In this document: positions 7,583-14,925 of the stretch, in pieces
Layout of the letters: the number at the start of each line of letters is the position of its first letter
Position numbering within the stretch: position 1 is the first letter of the stretch
Source: Butyrivibrio proteoclasticus
GTDB taxonomy: Bacteria; Bacillota; Clostridia; Lachnospirales; Lachnospiraceae
NCBI RefSeq assembly: GCF_900115735.1
Contig: NZ_FOXO01000020.1
Span: forward strand, 16,197 to 80,196
Length of the DNA: 64,000 nucleotides
Direction: 5' to 3'
Notes under the pieces: generated by a model
Told to the model about the DNA's origin: nothing
Databases searched by the model: none
What the model saw: only the letters and a program-made list of their open reading frames with translations
Position numbers and translations under genes: made by a program

Positions 7583-8272
7583 TTACTGCATATTAACTGT
7601 TATTTTCCCCAGTGTGATCTTGTCAAGAATATCCTCATTTGTCCATGTCACATGCCTGGGCAGGACTTCTTCAAGATAATACTCACCGTCCCAGTTCACA
7701 AGCTTATAGGGATCTCCCGGGTATGCGCTCACTCCTTCGCTGACGGCAAGTGACATTGCATATTTAGATGCCAGGGACTGTTTCCTGCATATTTCTGTTA
7801 TCATCGCTTCGCTTAGCCCTGTAGCGCTCATCTGCAGCGCGTCCATGCTGCCGATCGTCTCCTGCGCCTTAGACGCCGCGCTCTTTTCTTCAGCGCTGCT
7901 TAGCATTAACCCTTTGCCCATGGCTTCCCGGTAATATAACTCATCAGCTATACAGGAGTTTATTGCTACCTTTTTGGCATAGTCACACACAAACTGAGAA
8001 TCCATCCCCGCGGAGAAATGGGTATTCCACCAGTGTTTGGGATTCTCGGGATCATATAAGAGAGCCTGTTTCTGGACAAAGGCCTCCACTTCATATATGT
8101 AATACCCAAATTCCCTGAGTGTGATGTTTACTCCATCAACCGCGATGACCGGATCGTCAAGGTGCTCAGTATAATCAAATCTGCCGAGGATCCTTCCGCA
8201 GATTGCGCCGGCAATCAATATGCTGTTTGCAATGATGATCGCTATAACTGCTTTTTTGAGAGACACTTTCAT
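7583..8272 (-). CDS. SurA-N-like membrane-anchored protein
   Basis: A 229-residue protein from the ATG at 8272, chosen because GGAAGGAA lies 8 bases upstream; the longer frame to 8407 only reads back into the LuxR gene. It has an N-terminal anchor (KAVIAIIIANSILIAGAIC, residues 6-25) and a helical extracytoplasmic domain resembling the SurA N-terminal chaperone region (ITLREFGYYIYEVEAFVQ, WWNTHFSAGMDSQFVCDYAKKVAINSCIADELYYREA). No parvulin domain is present, so isomerase activity is unlikely. Its stop is followed by ATGGACCA...CCGTCC, the same motif as after the YitT gene. Confidence 0.65.
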   Translation of the reverse strand: MKVSLKKAVIAIIIANSILIAGAICGRILGRFDYTEHLDDPVIAVDGVNITLREFGYYIYEVEAFVQKQALLYDPENPKHWWNTHFSAGMDSQFVCDYAKKVAINSCIADELYYREAMGKGLMLSSAEEKSAASKAQETIGSMDALQMSATGLSEAMITEICRKQSLASKYAMSLAVSEGVSAYPGDPYKLVNWDGEYYLEEVLPRHVTWTNEDILDKITLGKITVNMQ

Positions 8273-8537
8273 TTTCGTTCCTTCCGGGCAGGCATGCTGC
8301 CTTATCTGTCGGGCGAAAAAGTTCTTTAAATTCTTTTCTTCTAGGGACCCAGGCCTTCTCATATATACTGGTGAAGTGATTCCTGACTGTCTGCTCCGAG
8401 ATTCCAAGCATATATGCTATTCTTCGGTTTGAAAAACCGGACACCTTTAAATATCCCAGTTCAAGCTCTCTTTTTGTAAGTCCGAATTGCCTTGCCACCT
8501 GAAGATACTTATCCTTTGTTATTCCGGCATAACTCAT
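8175..8537 (-). CDS. LuxR-type helix-turn-helix regulator, overlong C-terminus
   Basis: The core is a LuxR/GerE DNA-binding domain: GLTKRELELGYLKVSGFSN, then RRIAYMLGISEQTVRNHFTS and IYEKAWVPRRKEFKELF. Small regulators of this shape normally end near that point. Here the frame runs on for about 40 residues of low-complexity sequence and overlaps the downstream SurA-like start by about 98 bases, which suggests a lost stop or frameshift. The start is taken at MSYAGITK (8537); an earlier ATG at 8558 overlaps the MotA-like gene further. There is no receiver domain. Confidence 0.6.
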   Translation of the reverse strand: MSYAGITKDKYLQVARQFGLTKRELELGYLKVSGFSNRRIAYMLGISEQTVRNHFTSIYEKAWVPRRKEFKELFRPTDKAACLPGRNENESVSQKSSYSDHHCKQHIDCRRNLRKDPRQI

Positions 8538-9009
8538 CTTCCATATCCATTTCTTCATTCATCCTGCGCTCAGCATTGAGCCTTAGCGGCAGAAGGAAGA
8601 ACTCAATAATAACAGCGTACAGTCCGGACAAAAAGCAGACTGCCAGGTTGGGACCCAGAGTCGACATGTCATCAAGATGGCCCATGATGAGCACTCCTGA
8701 TATTATGATTGCAAAAAGAGCTGCAAAGACCGTGAGCTTCTGAGCCGCCGCAACGGCTTCTATTATGTTTTTCAGCTCAAGAAGCCTGTAATCTTTGATC
8801 CCCACAGAAAACGACTTTACAAAGTCTTTCCATTCTCCCATGATAAGAAGCCCCGGGATCAGGATAAGCAGAATAATGATCAGTGATGGAAGATCTATAA
8901 ACTACGCCACAGCTGATAATCCGTAGCTTCCCCCCAGGAGCAGAAAAGTAAATACTGCCACAAAGAGCAAAAGTTCCCCAAGTAAAACCATGCGAATATT
9001 CTTTTTCAT
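8509..9009 (-). pseudogene. MotA/TolQ-like membrane protein with in-frame TAG
   Basis: From the ATG at 9009 the frame reads MKKNIRMVLLGELLLFVAVF ... SYGLSAVA, then TAG (8902-8904), and continues in the same frame with FIDLPSLIIILLILIPGLLIMGEWKDF. It goes on through two further helices (KLTVFAALFAIIISGVLIMGHL; LGPNLAVCFLSGLYAVIIEFFLLP) to RLNAERRMNEEM. The IDLPSL and LGP...LP elements are MotA-like. One nonsense codon splits an otherwise intact 166-residue product. A downstream ATG at 8841 could express the C-terminal 110 residues. AAGGAG precedes 9009. Confidence 0.7.
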
Positions 9010-9130
9010 AATATAAGTCTCCTTTTGTAAATGGGTAATTGACCATATTAAATGTCCCTATAATCAAGATATACCACATATACCTGGGGAATTATATAGT
9101 ACCTTTTGAGTTCGGGCGGAATACGTCGCT

Positions 9131-9379
9131 TTACCAGATCAGTGGTATAACCTTGTACCTTACCCGCTTTTTGTAATCAGAGTATCCCTCAAACCCTTCT
9201 TCAAGTACCTGTTCTTCATTGCGGATACGTTTAGCGATTATTGGAATATTTAAGAGCATGATGGCAAAAGAAATAACCGATCCAAGCACAAGAGGCATTG
9301 ATAAGAACAAAAGAAAACCTACAAGCAGCACTCCCGATATCACTTTTGTTATTGCCTGTGCAAACAATTTACCACTCAT
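9131..9379 (-). pseudogene. Isoprenylcysteine methyltransferase-family remnant, internal deletion
   Basis: The C-terminal 50 residues (FLSMPLVLGSVISF ... RIRNEEQVLEEGFEGYSDYKKRVRYKVIPLIW) match the end of ICMT/phospholipid methyltransferase-like proteins, whose usual length is about 190-230. The N-terminal 22 residues (KLFAQAITKVISGVLLVGFLLF) match the very start of the same proteins. The two fuse at a repeated LLFL-type segment, so the catalytic middle was lost, probably by recombination between similar hydrophobic codons. GGGAGAG supports the ATG at 9379. Confidence 0.65.
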
Positions 9380-9473
9380 ACAAAGTCTCTCCCAAAATGC
9401 AGAATTCTGCATTTTCAGCGATTACGATAATATTATAAAACAGCCCGGGACAAATGTCCCCCTGACTCCGTCC

Positions 9474-9780
9474 CAATGCCATTTAGATAAGAAAAAGTTG
9501 TGACAGAGCAACAAGCATGATATTTATAGCGTCTACGTGAGATGCTGCTCTTTATTAGTAGTAGAACACGTAAAAATAAACAGATATTTGGAAAAAATAC
9601 GTGAGGAGAGGCTTGTTAACGTGGGTGTATCACGTAGAATGCCAGAAAATCATTGCGAAACTACGTGATAACAGTCTAAAGATAAAGCGGTGTCACGTAG
9701 ATGTCCACGCTACTATATAATCTGAAGAACGTAGCATGCCTATTTCGCATTTACTGCATTTTCTTATCTAAATGACATTG
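9474..9780. mobile_element. 307-bp non-autonomous mini-element (MITE-like) with CTACGTGA array
   Basis: The terminal inverted repeats are 22 bp with one mismatch: CAATGCCATTTAGATAAGAA(AA) on the left and its complement ending at 9780. They belong to the IS4-type family at 5696. There is no open frame. The interior holds exact CTACGTGA at 9533-9540 and 9661-9668, exact complements TCACGTAG at 9630-9637 and 9693-9700, and near copies at 9566, 9597 and 9727. Confidence 0.7.
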
Positions 9781-9790
9781 CTAGGACCAC
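9781..9790. repeat. Target site duplication CTAGGACCAC (right copy)
   Basis: Exact copy of 5686-5695, directly outside the right terminus of the mini-element. It overlaps the 3' flank of the symporter gene, so the unit inserted just downstream of that gene's stop codon. Confidence 0.8.
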
Positions 9791-9800
9791 CCGAAGGGTG

Positions 9801-11288
9801 TTATAGTTCTTTTTCATGCAATGCCTGAATATCATCAATTGCGGAGAGCATAGGTTTTACGTTCTGATGGAGAATGACTCTCTGAACGTAGTTATGAGTG
9901 ATCTGCATAACTGTGCCGCTTAGTGAAAGGACACCGATAAGGTTAGGTATTGCCATCATTCCGTTGAATGTATCTGAAAGATCCCAGGCAAGTGTAAGAT
10001 CCATAGTTGCGCCAAATACGATGAATACTACGAAAATGATGTGGTAGAACTTTATATTTTTTCTTCCGAAAAGATATTCAAATGCTTTGCTTCCGTACTG
10101 GCTCCAGCCAAGAGTAGTAGAGAAGGCAAAGAGCAAAATAGCGATTGCGATAAAGGCATATCCGAACTTACCAAATACAGTTGAAAAAGCTTCAGCGACA
10201 AGAGCGGTTGATACCTGACTTGAAGTTACAACGCCGGTCTCAAGGTCCACAAGACCACTTGAAAGAACTGCAAAAGCTGTGATGGAGCATACGATTATAG
10301 TATCTGCAAATACCTCGAAAATTCCCCACATTCCCTGAACTACAGGCTCACGAACGTTTGAGCTTGAGTGAACGATTACTGATGAGCCAAGTCCGGCTTC
10401 GTTAGAGAATACTCCTCTTTTCATTCCCCACTGAACAGCCATTGCTACGCCGCTACCTACAATACCGCCGCCTACAGCGCGAAGGCCAAAGGCACTTTTG
10501 ATGATTGATGTAAATACTGCGCCAAGCTGGTCAATGTGCATGATGCAGACTATGATGGCGCCGACCATATATATGATAGCCATGAAAGGAACAAGTTTTT
10601 CTGTGACAGAGGCGATTCTCTTAAGACCGCCAACGATAACAAGGCTTGCAATGATCATAAGTAAGATTCCGGTAACAATGCTTGGGATACCAAAGGCAGT
10701 GTTCATATTGACTGCGATTGAATTGATCTGGCCCATGTTGCCGATACCAAATGAAGCTAGGATACAGAAGATACTAAAAAGAACTGCCAGGACAGAGCCT
10801 GCAACCTTGCAGCCGGGCTTGGAACCCAGGCCGTCACGAAGATAATACATAGCACCGCCGCACCACTCATTTCTTTCGTTTCTTCTGCGGTAGTAAATAC
10901 CAAGTACATTTTCTGAGAAGTTAGTCATCATTCCGAAAAATGCCACAATCCACATCCAAAAAATAGCACCTGGGCCACCTGATGCGATGGCAGCAGCAAC
11001 ACCGGCGATATTACCTGTTCCAATTGTAGCTGCCAGTGCTGTACACAGGCTCTGGAACTGAGATATCTGAGTGTCATTCTTTTTCGTATGTGCAGTGACA
11101 TGCGAGTCTTTAAATATTCCACCGATCGTGTTCGAAACCCAATGTTTAAAGTGGGATATTTGGAAAAATTTAGTGAGACATGTCATAAGAATTCCTGTTC
11201 CTACTAAAAGAACAAGCATTGGAAGTCCCCAAACAAATCCGTTTACGGCATTATTGACGTTTTCAACAGTTGATAAAAATTTCTCCAT
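9801..11288 (-). CDS. Sodium:alanine symporter family protein (AGCS)
   Basis: Sodium-coupled uptake of alanine or glycine at the cytoplasmic membrane. The family signature GTGNIAGVAAAIASGGPGAIFWMW is intact near residues 90-115, followed by MTNFSENVLG and a GVFSNEAGLGSS block. About ten to eleven membrane helices and a length of 495 residues are normal. The start at 11288 (MEKFLSTV) is preferred to the ATG at 11300 because GGAGAG lies 7 bases upstream. It is monocistronic and its stop lies about 20 bases inside the right border of the composite mobile unit. Confidence 0.93.
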   Translation of the reverse strand: MEKFLSTVENVNNAVNGFVWGLPMLVLLVGTGILMTCLTKFFQISHFKHWVSNTIGGIFKDSHVTAHTKKNDTQISQFQSLCTALAATIGTGNIAGVAAAIASGGPGAIFWMWIVAFFGMMTNFSENVLGIYYRRRNERNEWCGGAMYYLRDGLGSKPGCKVAGSVLAVLFSIFCILASFGIGNMGQINSIAVNMNTAFGIPSIVTGILLMIIASLVIVGGLKRIASVTEKLVPFMAIIYMVGAIIVCIMHIDQLGAVFTSIIKSAFGLRAVGGGIVGSGVAMAVQWGMKRGVFSNEAGLGSSVIVHSSSNVREPVVQGMWGIFEVFADTIIVCSITAFAVLSSGLVDLETGVVTSSQVSTALVAEAFSTVFGKFGYAFIAIAILLFAFSTTLGWSQYGSKAFEYLFGRKNIKFYHIIFVVFIVFGATMDLTLAWDLSDTFNGMMAIPNLIGVLSLSGTVMQITHNYVQRVILHQNVKPMLSAIDDIQALHEKEL

Positions 11289-11356
11289 ATGACTCTCCAT
11301 CCTATTAAAAAAGTTTTTTTTACTTTATCACATTAAAATCAGAAAAGGAAGTAAAA

Positions 11357-11384
11357 TGTATAATTGTATACAAAAATATTGCAA
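11357..11384 (-). promoter_or_regulatory. Candidate promoter of the AGCS gene
   Basis: On the minus strand TTGCAA (11384-11379) and TATACA (11362-11357) are separated by 16 bases, about 70 bases before the start codon. This is a moderate sigma-A match in an AT-rich region. Confidence 0.4.
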
Positions 11385-11439
11385 CAATACATGCTACCGA
11401 TAAAAAGAAAACGTGTTTATAATAAATGTAGCAAAAAGC

Positions 11440-11585
11440 ATGACATCTTGAACTAAATTCCAGAAATCCGCATATACTGCGGATTTCGTGAGAATATGAG
11501 TGAAGAGTCAACCAAGCCTCATCGACGAAGTCGATTTAAATTAGCTTGGTTGATGCATTCTTGAATTGTTGATTCAAGAATGCAT
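11440..11585 (+). repeat. Structured repeat, copy 1 (146 bp)
   Basis: Almost identical to 35241-35386 and structurally related to 45445-45600. Hairpin 1: GAAATCCGCA/TGCGGATTTC (11463-11487). Linker: CGTGAGAA..TGA..GAGT. Stem 2: TCAACCAAGC/GCTTGGTTGA (11508-11553), enclosing the conserved hairpin ATCGACGAAGTCGAT (11521-11535). Hairpin 3: GCATTCTTGAAT/ATTCAAGAATGC (11555-11583). It lies between two divergent genes, so it is not simply a terminator of either; its right edge touches the 5' region of the acyltransferase gene. Confidence 0.8.
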
Positions 11586-11612
11586 ATTACTATGAGTGGG
11601 GGATTATGGACA

Positions 11613-13427
11613 ATGGAGGAAGGCATCTTTAGGGGAAGAAAGATACAGTTTTCGCAGGACTATCTAAATCTGAAGCAGAGTAAGCAGATCCAGGCGCTTG
11701 CGTGCATCGGAATCATGATACATCACGTCACACAGCAGATAACGTCATATGGAAATAATCCTAAAGGACCCATCACTGTATTTAGTTACATAGGATTTAT
11801 GTTCACAGCACTGTTCTTTTTCTTTTCTGGATATGGGCTTATCTATAGCTATCTAAGTAAAGAGGACTATCTTGGAGGTTTTCTTAAAAAACGCCTTCCG
11901 GCGGTGCTTATCCCTTTTTGGATTACCAATCTTTTGATTGTTTTGGCCCAGTTGTTCTATAAAAAAGAATCCCTTGGTTTAGTTAAGGGGTTAAAAGAGA
12001 TACTTGGTCTTATATTGGTAAACAGTAATGGCTGGTTTGTGATAGAGATTGTTATTTTGTATCTTTTGTTTTATGGCGTTTTTTCAGTTGTGAAGAACAA
12101 GGACATGGCGCTGTTTTTGCTGTGTCTTTTAACAGTTGCACTGATTGGATTTAGCTTTTTCCAGGGCCATGATCCATATGAAGGAAAGGTCCACTGGTTT
12201 AGAGGCGAGTGGTGGTACAATTCTACGATCTGCTTTTGCTATGGGCTTATATATGCAAGGTTCAAGGAACAGATAGAGAGTAAATTAAAAAGAGCTTACT
12301 ATCCATTTGTTGTTGTGATGGGAATTCTTACGCTGCTCATGACAGCAGGCAATATCTATTGCCTTGATCACTATGGCTATTATCGTGAATGGGTGCATGA
12401 TGGGGCGAGTTTTGCAGCGATAACTCTATTTGTACAGATGGTTACATGTATTATTTTTACGACTTTTGTGCTTCTTCTCAATATGAGATTCCCGCTAAAA
12501 AGCAGAATACTTGAGTATCTTGGGAGCATTTTGCTTCCGCTGTTTTTGGTACATGGCTATGTGGTGAATACTCTTTTGCATGATATAAGGGTGAGTGACT
12601 TGTTAAGATATGTGATCATAATTGGCGTAAGTATAGGCCTTGCGGCTGTCATCGCGCCGGTTACAAATTTTGCTGTCAAGGCTGTAAAAGAACTTTTGAA
12701 TAATTCTTTTGAAACAACGAAGAGCAAAAAAACAAATTTAAAAAAGGTAGCGATCATTTTAGCTCTTATGTGCGGCTTGGCAGTAATAGCAATCCCTGTA
12801 ATCCATTCAGTTGTTATTTCAAAAGAATTCAGTGAAGAATGCGCTGTTTTTAAGGATGCGCAGGTGGGCGATGTAGTAAAGTTTGGGCATTATAATACCA
12901 AGATTAACAATCCCGGGAAAGAGAGGCTGACCTGGGAAGTTGTAAAGAGGCAGGACGACAGGCTGTGCCTTATGTGCGAGTATGGAATCGCAGGAAGCTA
13001 TTACAATCAGCATCATCAGGAGATAACCTGGGAAGATTCAGATATTAGAAAGCTTATAAATTCAAAAGAGTTCACGGGGAGCTTTAGTGGTAAGGAAGCG
13101 GATATCATCCTTCAAAATGATGGGGATATGCTGACTTTGTTAACCCCTGAGGAAGCAGAAGAGTTTTTTGAAAATGATGAGGCAAGGCAAATTGCAATAA
13201 CAGATGTTGCGACCAGAAACGGAGTGAACATCAACACTCCCAGCAAGGTCAACAATTGGGATATGAAAGGCTACAGATCCTCATGGTGGTGGCTTAGAGG
13301 TGAAAATACAACTCCATGTATAACTGCACCAATTGTAACGGTTGACGGAACAATCGTTATGGATGAAAAAGTAGTAAATAAGCCAGGTGGGGCAATAAGA
13401 CCTGTTGTTTGGATTTTATTGCGTTAA
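11613..13427 (+). CDS. Acyltransferase-3 membrane domain fused to DUF6273 domain
   Basis: Residues about 25-370 form a ten-helix acyltransferase-3-like domain. It starts with KQIQALACIGIMIHHVTQQI (the R/H-x10-H region, catalytic His present) and has FFFSGYGLIYSY. Such domains O-acetylate cell-surface glycans. After a further helix (residues about 388-410) comes an extracytoplasmic DUF6273-like domain: GDVVKFGHYNTKINNPGKERLTWEVV ... SSWWWLRG ... GGAIRPVVWILL. The start at 11613 follows GGGGGA; an upstream ATG at 11580 lies inside the repeat and lacks a site. The fusion suggests that acyl transfer is coupled to an outer recognition domain, which is inference. Confidence 0.8.
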   Translation: MEEGIFRGRKIQFSQDYLNLKQSKQIQALACIGIMIHHVTQQITSYGNNPKGPITVFSYIGFMFTALFFFFSGYGLIYSYLSKEDYLGGFLKKRLPAVLIPFWITNLLIVLAQLFYKKESLGLVKGLKEILGLILVNSNGWFVIEIVILYLLFYGVFSVVKNKDMALFLLCLLTVALIGFSFFQGHDPYEGKVHWFRGEWWYNSTICFCYGLIYARFKEQIESKLKRAYYPFVVVMGILTLLMTAGNIYCLDHYGYYREWVHDGASFAAITLFVQMVTCIIFTTFVLLLNMRFPLKSRILEYLGSILLPLFLVHGYVVNTLLHDIRVSDLLRYVIIIGVSIGLAAVIAPVTNFAVKAVKELLNNSFETTKSKKTNLKKVAIILALMCGLAVIAIPVIHSVVISKEFSEECAVFKDAQVGDVVKFGHYNTKINNPGKERLTWEVVKRQDDRLCLMCEYGIAGSYYNQHHQEITWEDSDIRKLINSKEFTGSFSGKEADIILQNDGDMLTLLTPEEAEEFFENDEARQIAITDVATRNGVNINTPSKVNNWDMKGYRSSWWWLRGENTTPCITAPIVTVDGTIVMDEKVVNKPGGAIRPVVWILLR

Positions 13428-13511
13428 ACCGGTAGCGTATTTTGAGGCGTTAGTGTATAATTTTTTTTATGCTTTTTTGAAAGAAGTTATTATAGATTGG
13501 AGAGTAGTATT

Positions 13512-14879
13512 TTGAAACAGGAACACAGAGGATCTTTTTCAGGAAAAATTGGTTTTGTATTGTCTGCGGCAGGCGCGTCAGTAGGCTTGGGAAATATTTG
13601 GAGATTCCCTTATCTTTGCGCTAAATATGGCGGAGGAATCTTCCTTATCGTGTATATTCTTTTGGCGCTTACATTTGGATATACCATGATAATTGCTGAG
13701 ACTGCTATTGGAAGATATACCAAGAAAAGTCCGGTTGGAGCATTTAACAGTATCAGCAACAATAAATGGATGGGACTTGGCGGATGGATCAATGCTATTA
13801 TCCCGATTTTGATCGTCCCCTATTATTCAGTAATTGGCGGTTGGGTATGCAAATATCTTTATGAATACATCACAAATGATGTGAATGTGATAGCGGGTGA
13901 TACCTTTTTTACCGATTTTATAACTGATGGTATTGCGTCAGAGATTTGGTTTGTAGTCTTTGCTGCTCTTGTCATGATAGTAATATTCATGGGAGTTGAG
14001 GGCGGAATAGAGCGTGTATCAAAAATGGTTATGCCTGTTCTTGTGGTAATTGCAGTTATTATCTGTGTATACTCAGTAACAAGACCGGGTGCTTTGGAGG
14101 GGGTAAAATACCTCTTTGTCCCTAATTTCCAGCACTTTTCCATTATGACTATAGTTACAGCTATGGGCCAGATGTTTTATTCCTTATCAATAGCGATGGG
14201 AATCCTTATCACTTTCGGCTCATATGTAAAAAAGGAAGTCAGCATTGAAGGTTCAACCAAGCAGGTTGAGTTCTTTGACACCATAATAGCTATTCTTGCC
14301 AGCCTTATGATCATTCCTGCAGTATTCTCTTTTTATCACGGAGATGAGAGCATGCTCAAGGCAGGACCATCACTTATGTTCATAACTATGCCACAGATAT
14401 TTGCAAGCATGGGATTTGGTAAGATTATAGGAATCCTTTTCTTTGCACTTGTTTTGTTTGCGGCAGTTACGAGTGCCATTGCACTTACAGAGAGCGCAGT
14501 TTCAACATTTTCTGATGAGTTTAAATGGAGCAGAAAAAAGGGAAGCATAATAATGATTGTCATCATGCTTGTACTTGGAAGCCTTTCATCCCTTGGAAAT
14601 GGGCCTCTTAGCTCTGTGACAATAATAGGAATGCAGTTCCTTGATTTCTTTGATTTCCTTACAAACTCAGTTATGATGCCTATAGCAGCTGTCGCTACAT
14701 GTGTACTTATAACCAGGTTTATGGGAATTGATAAGCTTGAAGCGGAAGTTGAGCAGGATGGACATCCATTCAAAAGAAAAAGAGTCTTCTCTTTTATGAT
14801 CAGATTCCTTTGTCCTTTATTTGTTCTTATTATTTTAGTAAGTGCGATACTTAATGTATTTGGCATCATAAATATGTAA
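13512..14879 (+). CDS. Sodium-dependent transporter, NSS (SNF) family
   Basis: Sodium-coupled amino-acid transporter of the LeuT fold, in the cytoplasmic membrane. The helix 1 signature GFVLSAAGASVGLGNIWRFP and YGGGIFLIVYI are intact. About eleven helices and 455 residues match bacterial NSS proteins, and the substrate cannot be told. The start is a TTG at 13512 (MKQEHRGSFSG), chosen because GGAGAG sits 8 bases upstream; a TTG at 13497 overlaps that site. It is a single-gene unit closed by a bidirectional terminator. Confidence 0.92.
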   Translation: MKQEHRGSFSGKIGFVLSAAGASVGLGNIWRFPYLCAKYGGGIFLIVYILLALTFGYTMIIAETAIGRYTKKSPVGAFNSISNNKWMGLGGWINAIIPILIVPYYSVIGGWVCKYLYEYITNDVNVIAGDTFFTDFITDGIASEIWFVVFAALVMIVIFMGVEGGIERVSKMVMPVLVVIAVIICVYSVTRPGALEGVKYLFVPNFQHFSIMTIVTAMGQMFYSLSIAMGILITFGSYVKKEVSIEGSTKQVEFFDTIIAILASLMIIPAVFSFYHGDESMLKAGPSLMFITMPQIFASMGFGKIIGILFFALVLFAAVTSAIALTESAVSTFSDEFKWSRKKGSIIMIVIMLVLGSLSSLGNGPLSSVTIIGMQFLDFFDFLTNSVMMPIAAVATCVLITRFMGIDKLEAEVEQDGHPFKRKRVFSFMIRFLCPLFVLIILVSAILNVFGIINM

Positions 14880-14883
14880 TAGA

Positions 14884-14917
14884 AAATGCGGCATAAACAG
14901 TTGATTTATGCCGCATT
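14884..14917. terminator. Bidirectional terminator between convergent genes
   Basis: AAATGCGGCATAAA (14884-14897) pairs perfectly with TTTATGCCGCATTT (14904-14917), loop CAGTTG. It has A and T tails on the two sides and serves the NSS gene and the convergent glycosyltransferase gene. Confidence 0.85.
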
Positions 14918-14925
14918 TATTGATA

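Larger units (their letters stand above)
5696..9780. mobile_element. Composite transposon-like unit with IS4-type ends and 10-bp target duplication
   Basis: The outer boundaries are CAATGTCATTAAGATAAGAA at 5696 and its inverted counterpart TTCTTATCTAAATGACATTG ending at 9780. Both are flanked by the same 10-mer, CTAGGACCAC. Inside lie a full IS (5696-7313), a solitary end at 7541-7562, a cargo block transcribed on the minus strand (7583-9379), and a 307-bp mini-element (9474-9780). Neither arm has its own target duplication, which fits transposition of the whole 4085-bp unit or recombination after insertion. Confidence 0.65.

Noticed and set aside
7430..7753. Plus-strand open frame of 107 codons over the SurA-like gene end
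   Set aside because: It is antisense to a better supported gene, lacks a ribosome binding site, and crosses an IS-type end.
8777..9079. Minus-strand open frame of 100 codons upstream of the MotA-like gene
   Set aside because: Its translation is an out-of-frame reading of the MotA-like sequence; the in-frame reading with a TAG gives recognisable membrane segments.
9533..9734. Iteron-type replication origin in the CTACGTGA region
   Set aside because: Copies alternate in orientation, spacing is irregular, no replication gene is adjacent, and the region is bounded by transposon ends.
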